Notes: generated by a model not told the origin, from the sequence alone. DNA of 64,000 bases from CAVQAH01 sp963784195 (GCA_963784195.1 CAWARA010000020.1:682001-746000); one strand, 5' to 3'; positions 25,377-35,800 are shown, counted from the stretch's first letter. Numbers and translations: made by a program.

Positions 25377-26096
25377 TCAGGATTGATAGTCGCGAGGATG
25401 TCTTTCTGACTTCGTGTAGACGTACGGCACGCGGTCGAGATCGTCGGCGAGCAGCTTGAAAATGGGATCGGACGCGGCCCGCGCGCGTTCGATGAACGCG
25501 CGATACTGCTTCGCTGACGTCTTCATGGCCGCTTCGTCATTCTCGCGCTCGGCTGCCTCGAACGCCGCCCGATGGCGCTGAGCGATGAAGACTTCGAGAA
25601 AGGGGGCCATCGGACTCTTCGGCGCTTTTTTCAGGATCTCCTCGGCATAGGTGGCCTCCGCCAGCGGCCCAGCCGGCCGTCCTTCCCATTCGGACGCAAT
25701 GGGCGCCGCCTTCACGAACTCCACCGCTTGCGTCTTGATGTCGGGCGCATCGATCAGCGCGACGATCGCCCGTTCGATCACGCGCCGCTTCGCATCGCTT
25801 TGAACTGCGTCGGCGTCCTGCGGCTTGTTTTCGTAGCCCGACGTGAACGACGACCGGCGAGTCAGAAAGGCACTCAGACGGCCGCGCTCCGGCTCCGGGA
25901 CCGCCGCGAGATCGCCTGATGTCAGCGTCCCCGGTCCGGAAATGAAGACCGCGCGATACAACTTCCCGCCGAGATCGACTTTCGATGCCGAGGCTACGGT
26001 CTGGACAACGTCGCGTCCGGCGCTGGCCGGGCCAACCGTTGCAGTTGAGACCGGCATCGTGATCGCCATCCCAAGCGCGAGCAGGTACGTCAGCAT
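25377..26096 (-). CDS. Secreted protein of unknown function
   Basis: 239 aa. MLTYLLALGMAITMPVSTAT is a signal peptide. The mature protein is mostly helical and charged, with no motif I recognise: a VASASKVDLGGKLYRAVFIS strand region, then EAAERENDEAAMKTSAKQYR and a C-terminal YTKSERHPRDYQS. No cysteines are evident. Its start was set at the ATG at 26096; sequence upstream in frame is repeat-like. It is downstream of the MFS gene on the same strand with a CTTGCCC repeat between them. Confidence 0.65.
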   Translation of the reverse strand: MLTYLLALGMAITMPVSTATVGPASAGRDVVQTVASASKVDLGGKLYRAVFISGPGTLTSGDLAAVPEPERGRLSAFLTRRSSFTSGYENKPQDADAVQSDAKRRVIERAIVALIDAPDIKTQAVEFVKAAPIASEWEGRPAGPLAEATYAEEILKKAPKSPMAPFLEVFIAQRHRAAFEAAERENDEAAMKTSAKQYRAFIERARAASDPIFKLLADDLDRVPYVYTKSERHPRDYQS

Positions 26097-26109
26097 CCCC
26101 CGATATTGA

Positions 26110-26146
26110 CTACACGCCTTGCCCATTGCCCTTGCCCGTAGCCCAT
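26110..26146. repeat. Short CTTGCCC quasi-tandem array (family C, copy 2)
   Basis: GCCTTGCCCATTGCCCTTGC and CCGTAGCCC units directly 5' of the secreted-protein gene, like the longer array at 23893. Confidence 0.7.
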
Positions 26147-26148
26147 GA

Positions 26149-27483
26149 TCATTCCGGCAGCTCGTCCTTCGGTGGCTCCGGCAACTTGAAGCTGGTGAGG
26201 AAACCGACGACGTACACGAAGATCCCGACCGCCGCGGCGGCGTAGGCGAGCTGTCTGGCCGGCGCGCCGCCCGGCATGGACGTCGCCAGCTGCGGCGTGA
26301 CATACGCCGCAAACGTACCGATCATACGTCCACCCACGTTAGCCGCGAAGCTCTCACCGGTGCCGCGGAGGTAGGTCGGATAGACACGCGGCAGGTAGTT
26401 GCCCCAGAAGCTGAACTGCGCCACGGTGAAGAGGCCGGCGAAGAATATTCCCCACTTCGCCCACGCCAGCGAGCTGTCCGCGGCGAAGAAAAAAACCATC
26501 GGGAGCACGATGAGGCCTGGGACCTGGAAGCACCAGAGCAGAGGGCGGCGCGACACGATCTGTACCGCCAGGATGGCGAGCAGGACGCGTCCGAGAAGAC
26601 CACCGATCTCCTGGTAGGTCTGAACCGCGCTGACCATCTGCTGCCGCGCGGCTGGCGCCAGCGCACGCACTTCCTCGATGCCCGGCACGATTCGCGGCAT
26701 GTGCTGAATCGCGCCGAACGCGGCGCCGAAGCTGCACGCGAACATGATGGTGGTGACGATCGTGGTCTTGCGGAACTCCGGGGCGAACAGCTCGGCGAGG
26801 CTCGGACGGCGCAGCGTCCCGGCAGCCTTCTTCTGCTGCCAGATCGGCGATTCGGGCAGGAACGGACGAATGATGATCAGCGGCAGCGCGGGAATGACGC
26901 CGGAGATCAACGTATAGCGCCAGGCGGCGTGGGTCCCGTGAATCGCAGGCAGGCTCTCGGCATGCGTGACCGAAAAGTAGTAGACGGCGGTGACGAGAAT
27001 GCCTCCCACGGAACCGAACGCCTGCGTGTAGCCGAGCACGCGTTCCCGCTGCTTGGGATCGGAGAACAGCTCGGCGAGCCATGCGGTGGCGGCGACGAAT
27101 TCCACGCACACGCCAATGAAGGTCGTGGTCCGCAGGAGCAGCAGCCAGTAGATGTTCGTCGCGTAACCGGCCGCGAACGCCGAGAACGCGTACAGCAGAA
27201 TGCTCCACGTCAGAACCCGCCGTCGTCCGAGCCGGTCGGTGAGATAGCCGCCGAGCAGGCCGAAAATGCCCCCGAAGATGGCCGGGACGAAAAACAGAAT
27301 CCCGACCCAGTCCGCATATTCGGGCGAGCCCGCGCGGACGTTGACCAGGTCGGCGAGCGCCGGACCGACGATCAACGGAAGCATCAGCAGTTCGTAGGTG
27401 TCGAACGCAAACCCGATCGCGGCAATGATGCAGATCAGCCACTGGGTAGGCGTCATGGGGGCGGCGCTCGGAGCTTTGTGCAT
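26149..27483 (-). CDS. MFS transporter (sugar-porter-like)
   Basis: 444 aa, 12 predicted membrane helices. MFS motif A is present between helices 2 and 3 (GGYLTDRLGRRRVL), and PESPIW after helix 6 resembles the PESPRW motif of sugar porters and organic-anion transporters (SHS family). FAFDTYELLMLPL in helix 1 is typical of aromatic-acid or sugar H+ symporters. The substrate is not determined. The ATG at 27483 (MHKAPSAAPMTPTQW) is chosen; a GTG at 27528 lies in repeat DNA. Confidence 0.88.
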   Translation of the reverse strand: MHKAPSAAPMTPTQWLICIIAAIGFAFDTYELLMLPLIVGPALADLVNVRAGSPEYADWVGILFFVPAIFGGIFGLLGGYLTDRLGRRRVLTWSILLYAFSAFAAGYATNIYWLLLLRTTTFIGVCVEFVAATAWLAELFSDPKQRERVLGYTQAFGSVGGILVTAVYYFSVTHAESLPAIHGTHAAWRYTLISGVIPALPLIIIRPFLPESPIWQQKKAAGTLRRPSLAELFAPEFRKTTIVTTIMFACSFGAAFGAIQHMPRIVPGIEEVRALAPAARQQMVSAVQTYQEIGGLLGRVLLAILAVQIVSRRPLLWCFQVPGLIVLPMVFFFAADSSLAWAKWGIFFAGLFTVAQFSFWGNYLPRVYPTYLRGTGESFAANVGGRMIGTFAAYVTPQLATSMPGGAPARQLAYAAAAVGIFVYVVGFLTSFKLPEPPKDELPE

Positions 27484-27520
27484 GCGGAAGTTACGCGTAA
27501 GTGGGTGATAGAGTTTACTT

Positions 27521-27636
27521 CGGTTCACGGGGGTTCAGACGGGGGGTTCGGCAGGAGGGTTCACACGGGGGTTCAGGACGAGCGGTTCACGCGAGGAGTT
27601 CAGGGTTCATACGATGGTTCACACGGCGGTTGAAGG
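27521..27636. repeat. Degenerate GGTTCACRCGGGG array (family B, copy 2)
   Basis: About eight to nine degenerate 11-14 bp units of GGTTCACACGGGGG type fill the divergent gap between the MFS transporter and the alcohol dehydrogenase. Confidence 0.85.
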
Positions 27637-27650
27637 CGGGGCGCGGGCAG

Positions 27651-28793
27651 ATGGTTCCGTTCGAGTTTAGTTCGCGCACTCGAATCGTATTCGGGCTCGG
27701 TGTTCTGGAGCGTCTTGGGAACCTCGCGCGCGATCTGGGGTTCAAACGTACGCTGCTCGTGGCCGACGCCGGTGTCGTCAATGCCGGTCACGCCGCCCGC
27801 GCCACGCGAGTTCTGGAGGCTGCGGGCATTCACTCGACCCTCTTCACCGAGTTTGGTGCCAATCCGGACAGCGCGATGGTCGAGGCTGGCCGCGCCTTCG
27901 CGCAGCCGCTCGGCCTCGACTCCGTCGTCGGTCTCGGTGGCGGGAGCTCGCTGGACTGCGCGAAAGGGATCAATTTCCTCCTGACCAACGGCGGCTCGAT
28001 GGGCGATTATCGCGGCTACGGGAAAGCGTCGACGCCGCTGCTGCCGATGATCGGTGTTCCCACTACGGCAGGAACAGGGAGCGAAGCACAGAGCTACGCC
28101 GTGATCGCCGACGCCGCGACCCACATGAAGATGGCCTGCGGCGATCCCTCGGCAGCGGTGAAGATCGCGTTGCTCGATCCCGAGCTCACGTTGACGGCGC
28201 CGAAGCACGTGACGGCGATGGCCGGTTTCGACGCCATCGCGCATGCCGTCGAGACGTCGGTGACAACCCGGCGTACTCCCGTGTCCGATGTGTTCTCGCA
28301 CCATGCCTGGCGGTTGCTGAACGATTCGTTCGAGCGCGTGCTGATGTATCCCTCCGACTTCGAAGCCCGTTCCGCGATGCTGATCGGATCGCATTTCGCC
28401 GGTATGGCCATCGAGCAGTCGATGCTGGGCGCCGCTCACGCCTGCGCCAATCCGCTGACGGCAAGATACGCCATGGTCCACGGGCTCGCGCTCGCCATCC
28501 TGCTGCCGCGTGTCGTTCGCTGGAATGCCGCAACCGCCAACGGGCAATATGCCAACCTCCTGGGATCTCCGCGCCGCCGCGCGCGCGACGAAGATGCGGC
28601 GGAGAGCGTGGCGAGACGCCTGGAGGATCTCGCCGTGGCGGCTGAGCTCGCGGGATCGCTGAGGGACCACGGCGTGGACGAAGCGGCGCTGCCCGAACTC
28701 GCGGCGCAGGCCGCGCAACAGTGGACGGGGACGTTCAATCCTCGACCATTCGACGCTGCAGGTGCACTCGAGATCTACCGGGCTGCATTCTGA
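27651..28793 (+). CDS. Iron-containing alcohol dehydrogenase
   Basis: 380 aa. Family III fold with NAD-binding GGGSSLDCAKG (about residues 95-105), TTAGTGSEAQSYAV, and the metal site FDAIAHAVET plus HACANPLTARYAMVHGLAL (Asp and three His). Such enzymes interconvert alcohols and aldehydes with NAD(P)H and Fe2+ or Zn2+. The start ATG at 27651 lies just past the family B repeat. The substrate is unknown. The LuxE/LuxC-like aldehyde-forming pair 20 kb away is a possible but unsupported partner. Confidence 0.9.
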   Translation: MVPFEFSSRTRIVFGLGVLERLGNLARDLGFKRTLLVADAGVVNAGHAARATRVLEAAGIHSTLFTEFGANPDSAMVEAGRAFAQPLGLDSVVGLGGGSSLDCAKGINFLLTNGGSMGDYRGYGKASTPLLPMIGVPTTAGTGSEAQSYAVIADAATHMKMACGDPSAAVKIALLDPELTLTAPKHVTAMAGFDAIAHAVETSVTTRRTPVSDVFSHHAWRLLNDSFERVLMYPSDFEARSAMLIGSHFAGMAIEQSMLGAAHACANPLTARYAMVHGLALAILLPRVVRWNAATANGQYANLLGSPRRRARDEDAAESVARRLEDLAVAAELAGSLRDHGVDEAALPELAAQAAQQWTGTFNPRPFDAAGALEIYRAAF

Positions 28794-28920
28794 TCGGCCG
28801 CCCGGCAAGACACGTCAGGATTTCGACGCCAAGCGGCCGCTTGTTCGCTGTGGACAACAAAAGACGGCTAATCGAGGCCCGAGTCGATTTCTCTGTCCCA
28901 CTCCATCGCGTCTCCGGCTA

Positions 28921-28926
28921 CGATCA
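28921..28926 (+). promoter_or_regulatory. Candidate -10 box (TACGAT) of the CadC-like gene
   Basis: TACGAT lies about 13 nt upstream of the ATG at 28938 and would give a very short leader. No clear -35 box. Confidence 0.25.
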
Positions 28927-28937
28927 GCTGACAGCCG

Positions 28938-30302
28938 ATGCAAAGCCCCGCGCTCCCCAATCCCGTGCGCTTCGGCGCGTTCGAGATCGATCGTGATGCC
29001 GGTCAGCTCACGCGATCCGGCAGGCGCGTCCACCTGGCGCCACAGGCGTTGCGACTGCTCTTGTTGTTGATCGACAAACAGGGCGCGCTGGTCGCTCGTG
29101 AGGAAATCCGCGCGGCATTGTGGAGCGACGATACGTTCGTCGACGTCGATTCCGCAGTCAACGCGTGCATCAGCCAGATTCGCACGGTGCTCGGCGACAA
29201 GCCGACGGCGCCGCGGTTCGTCGAAACGATCCCGCGCAGGGGGTATCGATTCGTCGCGCCGCTGAATGCTGTCCAGCTGGCCGACACAGAAATCGGATCG
29301 GCGCCGGAGCATCCGCGGGTTGAGGAGGTGCGGTCCGCGAGAGGTTCGCCGTTCTGGCTGCGCGTCGGCCTCGCCGCCGGCCTGATGCTGGTCGTCGCCA
29401 GCCTCGTCGGCCTCGCGATGCGGTCCGGCTCGAGCCCCACCGTGGCTCCGTCATACGCGAAGACACGCAGCCTGCAGGCCATTCAGCGACTCGAGCGAGG
29501 ACGCTCCGGACTGGCGGATGCATCGCCCACGGAGTTGCAGCAGCGGGTCCGCTACTTCGAGTCTGCGCTCGAACTGGAGCCAGACTTCGCCGAAGCTTAC
29601 GCTGGCATTGCCGACGCGAAACTGATCCTCGCGTCCTACCGGACCGAGACACCCCAGAACGCGTACACCGCGGCAAAGGCTGCGGCAACGAAGGCACTCG
29701 CGTTGAACGAATCGCTGGCTGATGCACACGCGACGTACGCGGCCGCGGTTCTCTTCTACGAATGGGACTGGTCGTCAGCTCGCGAGCACTTGTCACGCGC
29801 CGCGACGTTGGGCGGGACACCACGCGTTCACCATTGGTACGCGCGCGCGCTGACGGCCGCCGGTCGTCACCGTGACGCCCTCATGCACGCCGAGAAGGCG
29901 GTGCAGATGGATCCGACGAGTCCGAGCGCGCTGACCTATCACGGTGTGGCGGCCTTCTATGCCGGTCACGCCGTCAAGGCGGAACAACTCTGCCGTCGGG
30001 CGCTTGAGATGATGCCCGAGTTCACCCCCGCTCGCATCTGCCTGGATGCCGTGGCCGATCCGATCCGAAGCGCAGGGCCGGCAACGCCTGACGTCTATCT
30101 CGCACGAGCGGTCAGCCTGACGTCACAAGGCGAACCCGTGAAGGCGCTGGACTGGCTGCAGTCGGCAGCTAACGCCCATACTGATGCGCTCGTATTCGCC
30201 GCGGTTCATCCGGGCCTGGCTCCTCTGCGCCAGGAGGTCCGCTTCACGTCAGTCCTCACCCGGGTCGGCCTGCCGGCAAGTGCAGCACATGCACGCCGCT
30301 AA
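28938..30302 (+). CDS. CadC/ToxR-like membrane regulator with TPR repeats
   Basis: 454 aa. Residues about 10-105 are an OmpR-type winged helix (RFGAFEIDRDAGQLTRSG, LWSDDTFVDVDSAVNACISQ, FVETIPRRGYRFVAP). One TM helix lies near 137-160 (GLAAGLMLVVASLVGLAM). The periplasmic half is TPR-like (YFESALELEPDFAEAYAGIA, ALMHAEKAVQMDPTSPSALT). This is a one-component sensor: a cytoplasmic DNA-binding head and a periplasmic ligand- or protein-binding tail. The target is unknown; no receiver domain is present, so control is not by phosphorylation of this protein. Confidence 0.9.
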   Translation: MQSPALPNPVRFGAFEIDRDAGQLTRSGRRVHLAPQALRLLLLLIDKQGALVAREEIRAALWSDDTFVDVDSAVNACISQIRTVLGDKPTAPRFVETIPRRGYRFVAPLNAVQLADTEIGSAPEHPRVEEVRSARGSPFWLRVGLAAGLMLVVASLVGLAMRSGSSPTVAPSYAKTRSLQAIQRLERGRSGLADASPTELQQRVRYFESALELEPDFAEAYAGIADAKLILASYRTETPQNAYTAAKAAATKALALNESLADAHATYAAAVLFYEWDWSSAREHLSRAATLGGTPRVHHWYARALTAAGRHRDALMHAEKAVQMDPTSPSALTYHGVAAFYAGHAVKAEQLCRRALEMMPEFTPARICLDAVADPIRSAGPATPDVYLARAVSLTSQGEPVKALDWLQSAANAHTDALVFAAVHPGLAPLRQEVRFTSVLTRVGLPASAAHARR

Positions 30303-30391
30303 CTAGCTAACTGGTAACAACTTCGACCCCAAGAAACAATCAAGCGGACGCCCATTGCCGCAGGCGGGAGCAGATCCCTATCTTGCGGCCC

Positions 30392-30868
30392 ATGGCTTCC
30401 AACGTACTCATTCGGCTGCGTCCGGCATTCTCGATGATTGTTCTGGTGGCCGGCTTCGCCGGTTGCGGCGGCGGGTCGTCGTCTCCGGCACCCTCGCCAA
30501 CACCGACGCCCACCCCAGGGACCCCCACAAACCAGATAGCCGGCACGTATCAGATCGTTCAGCGCGCGGTCGAAACGACTTGTGGAGACACAGGCACGCC
30601 GGCAACGGTCAACGGAACGGTGACCACCACGGCTGGGACCGACGCCTTCGTGCTTCGAGATACCGGCGGGACGACATTCAATGGCACCGTGCAGGCCAAC
30701 GGCCAGTTCACGGCCAATGCGGTCTTTGGTCCAGACGCTTCAGGTCAGACATTCACGCAGCGCCTGGAAGGCACGTTCACGACCACCGGCTTTACTGGCC
30801 GTCTGAACGTCGACGTCCAGCCGCGTAACTGCCGGTTTACCAGAGACTGGACGGGGACCAAACTGTAA
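30392..30868 (+). CDS. Small lipoprotein of unknown function
   Basis: 158 aa with lipobox AGFAGC, then a Gly/Ser and Pro/Thr-rich tether (GGGSSSPAPSPTPTPTPGTP) and a compact beta-rich domain that starts IAGTYQIVQRAVETTCGD and contains two cysteines (ETTCGD and RNCRFTRDW) likely to pair. No family recognised. The ATG at 30392 is used; an in-frame TTG at 30383 adds only three residues. It is convergent with the SSS symporter gene across two repeat elements. Confidence 0.7.
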   Translation: MASNVLIRLRPAFSMIVLVAGFAGCGGGSSSPAPSPTPTPTPGTPTNQIAGTYQIVQRAVETTCGDTGTPATVNGTVTTTAGTDAFVLRDTGGTTFNGTVQANGQFTANAVFGPDASGQTFTQRLEGTFTTTGFTGRLNVDVQPRNCRFTRDWTGTKL

Positions 30869-30869
30869 C

Positions 30870-30945
30870 TTGCCGTGGTTCGTGGCTCGTGGTTCGTGTC
30901 TCGCCAAGCGTCGAGCCTCCGAGCCCCGAGCCCCGAGCCCCGGGA
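30870..30945. repeat. Family A arm (CCGTGGTTCGTGGCTCGTGG) joined to a GAGCCCC repeat
   Basis: Left: TGCCGTGGTTCGTGGCTCGT and more TTCGTG units. Right: GAGCCCCGAGCCCCGAGCCC. It occupies the whole gap between the convergent lipoprotein and symporter genes; the GAGCCCC part resembles the element at 36555. Confidence 0.85.
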
Positions 30946-32484
30946 TCAGAGCGCATAGCGCTGAACAGTCTCGCGTGATGGCGGTCGTGTCATCAGCGAC
31001 ACAACGATCATCAGCGCGCACGAGATGAGCGTCATCGGTACGACCGGCATCAGGCCGAACCACGCGAGAGCACCTGGCACCCGCGCCGTGTAGATGACGG
31101 CAAACGCCACCCACAGCGTGACCGCCAGCGCGCCCCATTTCGTGCTGCGCTTCCAGAAGAGCGCGGCGATGAGGAGCGGCGACAGCGCCGAGTAGCCTGA
31201 AAACGCATACTGGACGGCCAGATCGAAGATGCTCTGCGGCGCGCGCAGCGCGATCACGTAGGCAACGACGGTCAGGAGCACGACGAAGATTCGACCGGTC
31301 TGCACCTGCACGTTCTCGCCGAAGCGTGCCTTTCCTCCGTAATAAGCAAAGACATCCTCGGTGAACATCGTCGAGAGCGCGAGGATCTGCGAGTCGCTGG
31401 CCATGACCGCGGCCATGATGCCGGCGCCCAGAATCCCGGCGAGCCACAGTGGCGCGAACTGCTGGAGCATGATGGGCACCACATCGTCGCCCGCGGCCTG
31501 ACGACGCAGTGATGCACGCTCCTCGGCCGGCATCGATGCCGGTGCGGAAGCGAGCGCCTGCCGGGCCTCGAGTTTCTGCTCGATGCGCGGCACGTCGCGC
31601 ATGGCGTTGGCGGCGACGCCCAGAAACACGCAGGGCAGCCAGATGGCGAGGATGCACAGTGGATAGAAGATGATCGTGCGCTTGAACTGCCCCATGCGCC
31701 GGGCGGTCAGGCAGAAGATGGTGATGTGCGGGAACGCGATGGTCGACAGCGGAATGAACGTGTAGCTGAAGAAGAAAAGCGGAGAGATCCGTTCGCGCGT
31801 CAAGAGAGGTGCTGTCGCCGGTGACGCCATCAGCGATTCGATGGCGGCGGGGAAACCGCCGACGCCGCGTGCGATCACGACGAGTGCGATTGCGCCGAAG
31901 GAGAGAAACAGGACAGTCTGAAAGGTGTTGACCCAGGCCGTTCCGCGCATCCCGCCGAAGAATACGTAGCTCATGACGACGAGCGCGACGACCGCCCCGC
32001 CGAGCCAGTAGGGAATCACGCCGCCGGTGATGGCCCGCAACGCGGTGCCGCCACCCATCACGCCAATGATGATGTACGGCACCAGCAGCGCCGCCTGCAG
32101 CGCGAAAATCATCGTCCCGATGTGCCCGCATTCCCAGCGATCGCGAAACATCTGAACGGGCGTCATGAACCCATGGCGCTTGCCGAGCGCCCACATCCGC
32201 GTTCCCACGAAGAACAACGTCAGCGGGATCACGAACGCGGACGAGGATGCCATCAGCCCGAACGTGACGATGCCGTTCGCGAACGCATGCCCGGCGGAGC
32301 CGAGGATCGTGAACGCCGTCATGTTGGTGCCGAACAGCGACAGCAGGAACACGGCCGGACCGAGCGCGCGGCCCGCCAGGAAGTAGTCTTCGGCCCTGCC
32401 GCCGGATCCCTGGTGCCGGAAGGCGAAGATGCCAATGTAGAGAACGACACCGAGATAGCAGAAGACGATGACGGCCGGAATCAA
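30946..32484 (-). CDS. SSS-family sodium:solute symporter
   Basis: 512 aa, about 12-13 membrane helices. The first helix is PAVIVFCYLGVVLYIGIFAF, and GSGGRAEDYFLAGRALGP is the family signature after it. ISPLFFFSYTFIPLSTIAFP and FAPLWLAGILGAGIMAAVMA are typical of the SSS core. The likely role is sodium-driven uptake of a small carboxylate, amino acid or sugar. The start is a TTG at 32484 because AGGAG lies 9 nt upstream (CAGGAGTAGCTCCGATTG), 7 bp after the DUF3311 stop; longer in-frame starts overlap that gene. Confidence 0.88.
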   Translation of the reverse strand: MIPAVIVFCYLGVVLYIGIFAFRHQGSGGRAEDYFLAGRALGPAVFLLSLFGTNMTAFTILGSAGHAFANGIVTFGLMASSSAFVIPLTLFFVGTRMWALGKRHGFMTPVQMFRDRWECGHIGTMIFALQAALLVPYIIIGVMGGGTALRAITGGVIPYWLGGAVVALVVMSYVFFGGMRGTAWVNTFQTVLFLSFGAIALVVIARGVGGFPAAIESLMASPATAPLLTRERISPLFFFSYTFIPLSTIAFPHITIFCLTARRMGQFKRTIIFYPLCILAIWLPCVFLGVAANAMRDVPRIEQKLEARQALASAPASMPAEERASLRRQAAGDDVVPIMLQQFAPLWLAGILGAGIMAAVMASDSQILALSTMFTEDVFAYYGGKARFGENVQVQTGRIFVVLLTVVAYVIALRAPQSIFDLAVQYAFSGYSALSPLLIAALFWKRSTKWGALAVTLWVAFAVIYTARVPGALAWFGLMPVVPMTLISCALMIVVSLMTRPPSRETVQRYAL

Positions 32485-32491
32485 ATCGGAG

Positions 32492-32764
32492 CTACTCCTG
32501 ACGCGCGCGGGAAGGCGAGCCCGAGCGCGCAGCGCGAGCAGATGAGAACGAAGATTGCGCGCTCTCGAGGTGGGCGGGCCACGCGAGCCGCGTGAGGGCC
32601 CACATGAGCGCGCTGGCGGCAATGCAGTATGCCCCGTGATACGCGAGGCCAATGGGCAGGAACCCGAACACGAGCGGCGTGGCCGAACGCCAGAACCAGA
32701 TGTCCTGGTGCAGCACGTACAGGGCGGCGATGGCCGCAGCGAGCAGGAGATGAACGGGTCGCAT
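32492..32764 (-). CDS. DUF3311-like small membrane protein
   Basis: 90 aa. MRPVHLLLAAAIAALYVLHQ, then DIWFWRSATPLVFGFLPIGL and YHGAYCIAASALMWALTRLA: two transmembrane helices flanking the hallmark W-x-x-P-L-x-F-G-F-L-P segment of DUF3311 proteins. These small proteins are regularly the first gene of a pair with an SSS symporter, as here (7-bp gap), and are thought to aid the transporter. The tail after helix 2 is charged and serine-rich. Divergent from the TonB-dependent receptor gene. Confidence 0.85.
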   Translation of the reverse strand: MRPVHLLLAAAIAALYVLHQDIWFWRSATPLVFGFLPIGLAYHGAYCIAASALMWALTRLAWPAHLESAQSSFSSARAARSGSPSRARQE

Positions 32765-32832
32765 CGTGTGTAACGCTACCTCAACACTTGACGTCTTATC
32801 ACAGGACGGCCAGGTTCGCCCAAGCTCGCTGA

Positions 32833-32838
32833 TAGAAT
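32833..32838 (+). promoter_or_regulatory. Candidate -10 box (TAGAAT) of the TonB-dependent receptor gene
   Basis: TAGAAT lies 49 nt upstream of the receptor ATG at 32888; AAGAGG (32873-32878) is its ribosome site. No strong -35 box. Confidence 0.35.
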
Positions 32839-32887
32839 CGTTTGCTGCGGCCTCCACCTGGCCGCTTCCGGTAAGAGGTTCTTCCTG

Positions 32888-35800
32888 ATGGTAATCCGAC
32901 GAATCGCTCTGATGTTCGTGTGCCTGCTCGTCCCGCCCCTCGTCCCGGCCGCCGCCGGCCAGACGACGGCAACGATCGCCGGCACCGTGAAGGATGCCAA
33001 CGGCGGCGTGCTGCCGGGCGTCACGGTCACGGTGACGAATATCGGCACCAGTCTCGTTCGAACGGGTGTCTCGAGCCAGGAAGGCCGATACGCCATTCCC
33101 GCTCTGCCGCCAGGACGTTACGGCGTCCGCGCCGAGCTGTCTGGATTCAAGCCGCACGTCCGGCGTGAGCTGGAGTTGACGGTCGGCGAGAGCGTTGCGC
33201 TGAACATCGTGCTCACGATCGGCGATGTGGCCATCGAAGAGGTCGTCGTGGGAACGACGCCGCTGGTGAACACCGCCAGCTCTGAGCTCAGTTATCTCGT
33301 CGGGACCGACACGATCGAGCGGCTGCCGCTGAACGGCCGTAACTACACGGACCTCGCTCTGCTGCAGCCGGGCGTGCTCGCGTTTCCGCATCGCGACGGT
33401 GGCTCGGTCGTCGCGCACGGGCTCGGCATGAGCGTCAACGGTCAGGATCCGCGATCGAACGTGTACCTGCTCGACGGTACGCTGCAGAACGACTTCACGA
33501 ACGGCCCGGCTGGCAGCGCCGCGGGTACCGCGCTCGGCATGGAGACGGTTCGCGAGTTCAGGGTCGAGGCCAATGCGTATAGCGCCGAGTACGGGCGCAA
33601 CTCGGGAGGCCAGATCAACGTCCTGACCAAATCCGGCACCAACCAGTACTCCGGAAGCGCCTACGAGTTCCACCGCAACGACGCGTTCGACGCGCGCAAC
33701 TTCTTCGACGTCGACACCAAGCCGGCGTTTCATCGGAATCAGTTCGGCGGCACGCTCGGCGGACCAATCACGCCGAACCGCACGTTCTTCTTCCTGGGCT
33801 ACGAAGGCCTGGTCGAACGGCTTGGCAAGACGATCTCCACCGTCGTGCCCGACGACAACGCACGGCTTGGCATCCTGCCGACTGGCAACGTCGGCGTGAA
33901 CGCCGCGGTTGCTCCGTACCTGAACGAGTTTCCTCGTGCGAACGGGGCATCGCTCGGTCAGGGCCTTGCCGTTCACAACTTTCCCTTCAATCAAACGCTC
34001 GACCAGCATTTCGTGCAGGGGCGTCTCGACTACAACTTCAGCGCAGGTCGTCAGCTCTTCGGCCGCTACACGTTCGACAATACCGATCAGTTCCTGCCGA
34101 CGGACTACCCGCAGTTCCCGCGAAACTTCATCTCGCGCAACCAGTTCTTCACGGGCGAATACCGCCACGTGTTCTCGACCAACACGCTGGGCACCGCGAG
34201 GTTCGGGTTCAGCCGCACGCGGATCGGACAGAACGTCACGGCCGATACGTCGCAGCCACTCGCGGAGTTCGTGCCGGGAAGAGGCATCATGGGCGACATC
34301 GACATCGGCGGCCTGCGCCGGTTCGGTCCCCAGAGCTCGGGCAATCTGCGGCTCACGCAGAACGTGTTCAGTCTGCAAACGGACTTCGTGCAGAACCGTG
34401 GGCGGCATCTGCTGAAGGCTGGCGCACTCGCCGAACACTATCAGGACAACATGGTCAACCCGACCTTCAGCCTCGGGATCTATGCGTTCCCCAACCTCGA
34501 GCGGTTCCTGCGCAACCAGCCGAACAACTTCATCGGCCTGACGCCGGAAGCGCAGTTCGATCGCTACTGGCGCTTCACGCTCTTCGGGTTCTACCTGCAG
34601 GACGACGTTCAAGTGACGCCGCGGCTGACGGTCAATGCCGGCTTGCGCTACGAGTTCTCGACGCTTCCGGAAGAGAAATACGGCCGCGACGTGGCCATGC
34701 CGGACCTGAGCGCGCCCACTGAGACAATTGGGCCGCTCTACGAGAATCCCACGTTCACCAATCTCTCGCCGCGCGCGGGCTTTGCCTGGGACGTCGCGGG
34801 TGATGGCCGGACGTCGCTGCGTGCGGGCTACGGCCTCTACTTCAATACCAACAATCACCAGAACCTGATCGTGACCGTGACCAACCCGCCCTTCACGCCG
34901 AGGCCGGTCATCGTGAATCCGACGTTCCCCAATCCGCCGTTCGATCGTGCCGGCGCGAACTCGATCCGGCCGATTCAATTCGAGCTGGAGAACCCGCGCG
35001 TGCACGTCTTCAACGTCAACGTGCAGCGCGAGCTGTGGTGGCGGACGGCGGTCACGGTCGGGTATGCCGGTTCACGCGGAAAGCACCTGCTGCGCAGCAA
35101 CGACGTCAATACGGCGCTGCCGACATTCCTGCCCGACGGCACGCCGTTCGTGCCGGCCAATACGCCCAGGCAGAACACAGCGTTCTCGACGATCGAGTTG
35201 AAGAGCAGCGATGGTGACTCCTGGTACAACGCGTTCATCTTCGAAGTGCGACGGCGATGGAGCAACGGCGTCGCACTGCAGTCTTCGTACACGCTGTCGA
35301 AGAGCGAAGATACGACGCAGGCCTCGACGTTCTTCTCTGACGCCACCAACGGCACCACGTCCGCCATGCCCGAGTACATTCCCGACTACAACAAAGGGCT
35401 GTCGGACTTCGACGTCCGCCACAACTGGGTGTTCAACTTCACCTGGGAGCTGCCGTTCGCCAACGGGCTCAGCGGAGTCCCCGCAGCGATTCTCGACGGG
35501 TGGAATCTTTCCGGAATCTGGACGATGCGGAGCGGTCCGCCGCTGACCGTGTTCGTGACGGCAAATCGATCGCGCTCGCAGTGGAACCCCTCGCGCGGCC
35601 CCGGCCACGGCCAGGACCGCCCGAACTACGCGCCTGGATACGGACCGGAAAATGCGGTCAGCGGCAGCCCCGACCGGTGGTTCGATCCAGCGGCGTTCGC
35701 GCTCCAGCCCGCCGGCTTCCTCGGAAACACGGGGCGTGGAGATTTCATCGGACCAAACCTGCGCACGCTCGATCTCTCGTTGACGAAGCAGGCCACGTGG

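Noticed and set aside
32765..35005. Very long minus-strand open frame over the TonB-dependent receptor
   Set aside because: It lies opposite a clear 1037-aa receptor. Only its last 273 bp, outside the receptor, are a real gene (DUF3311-like).
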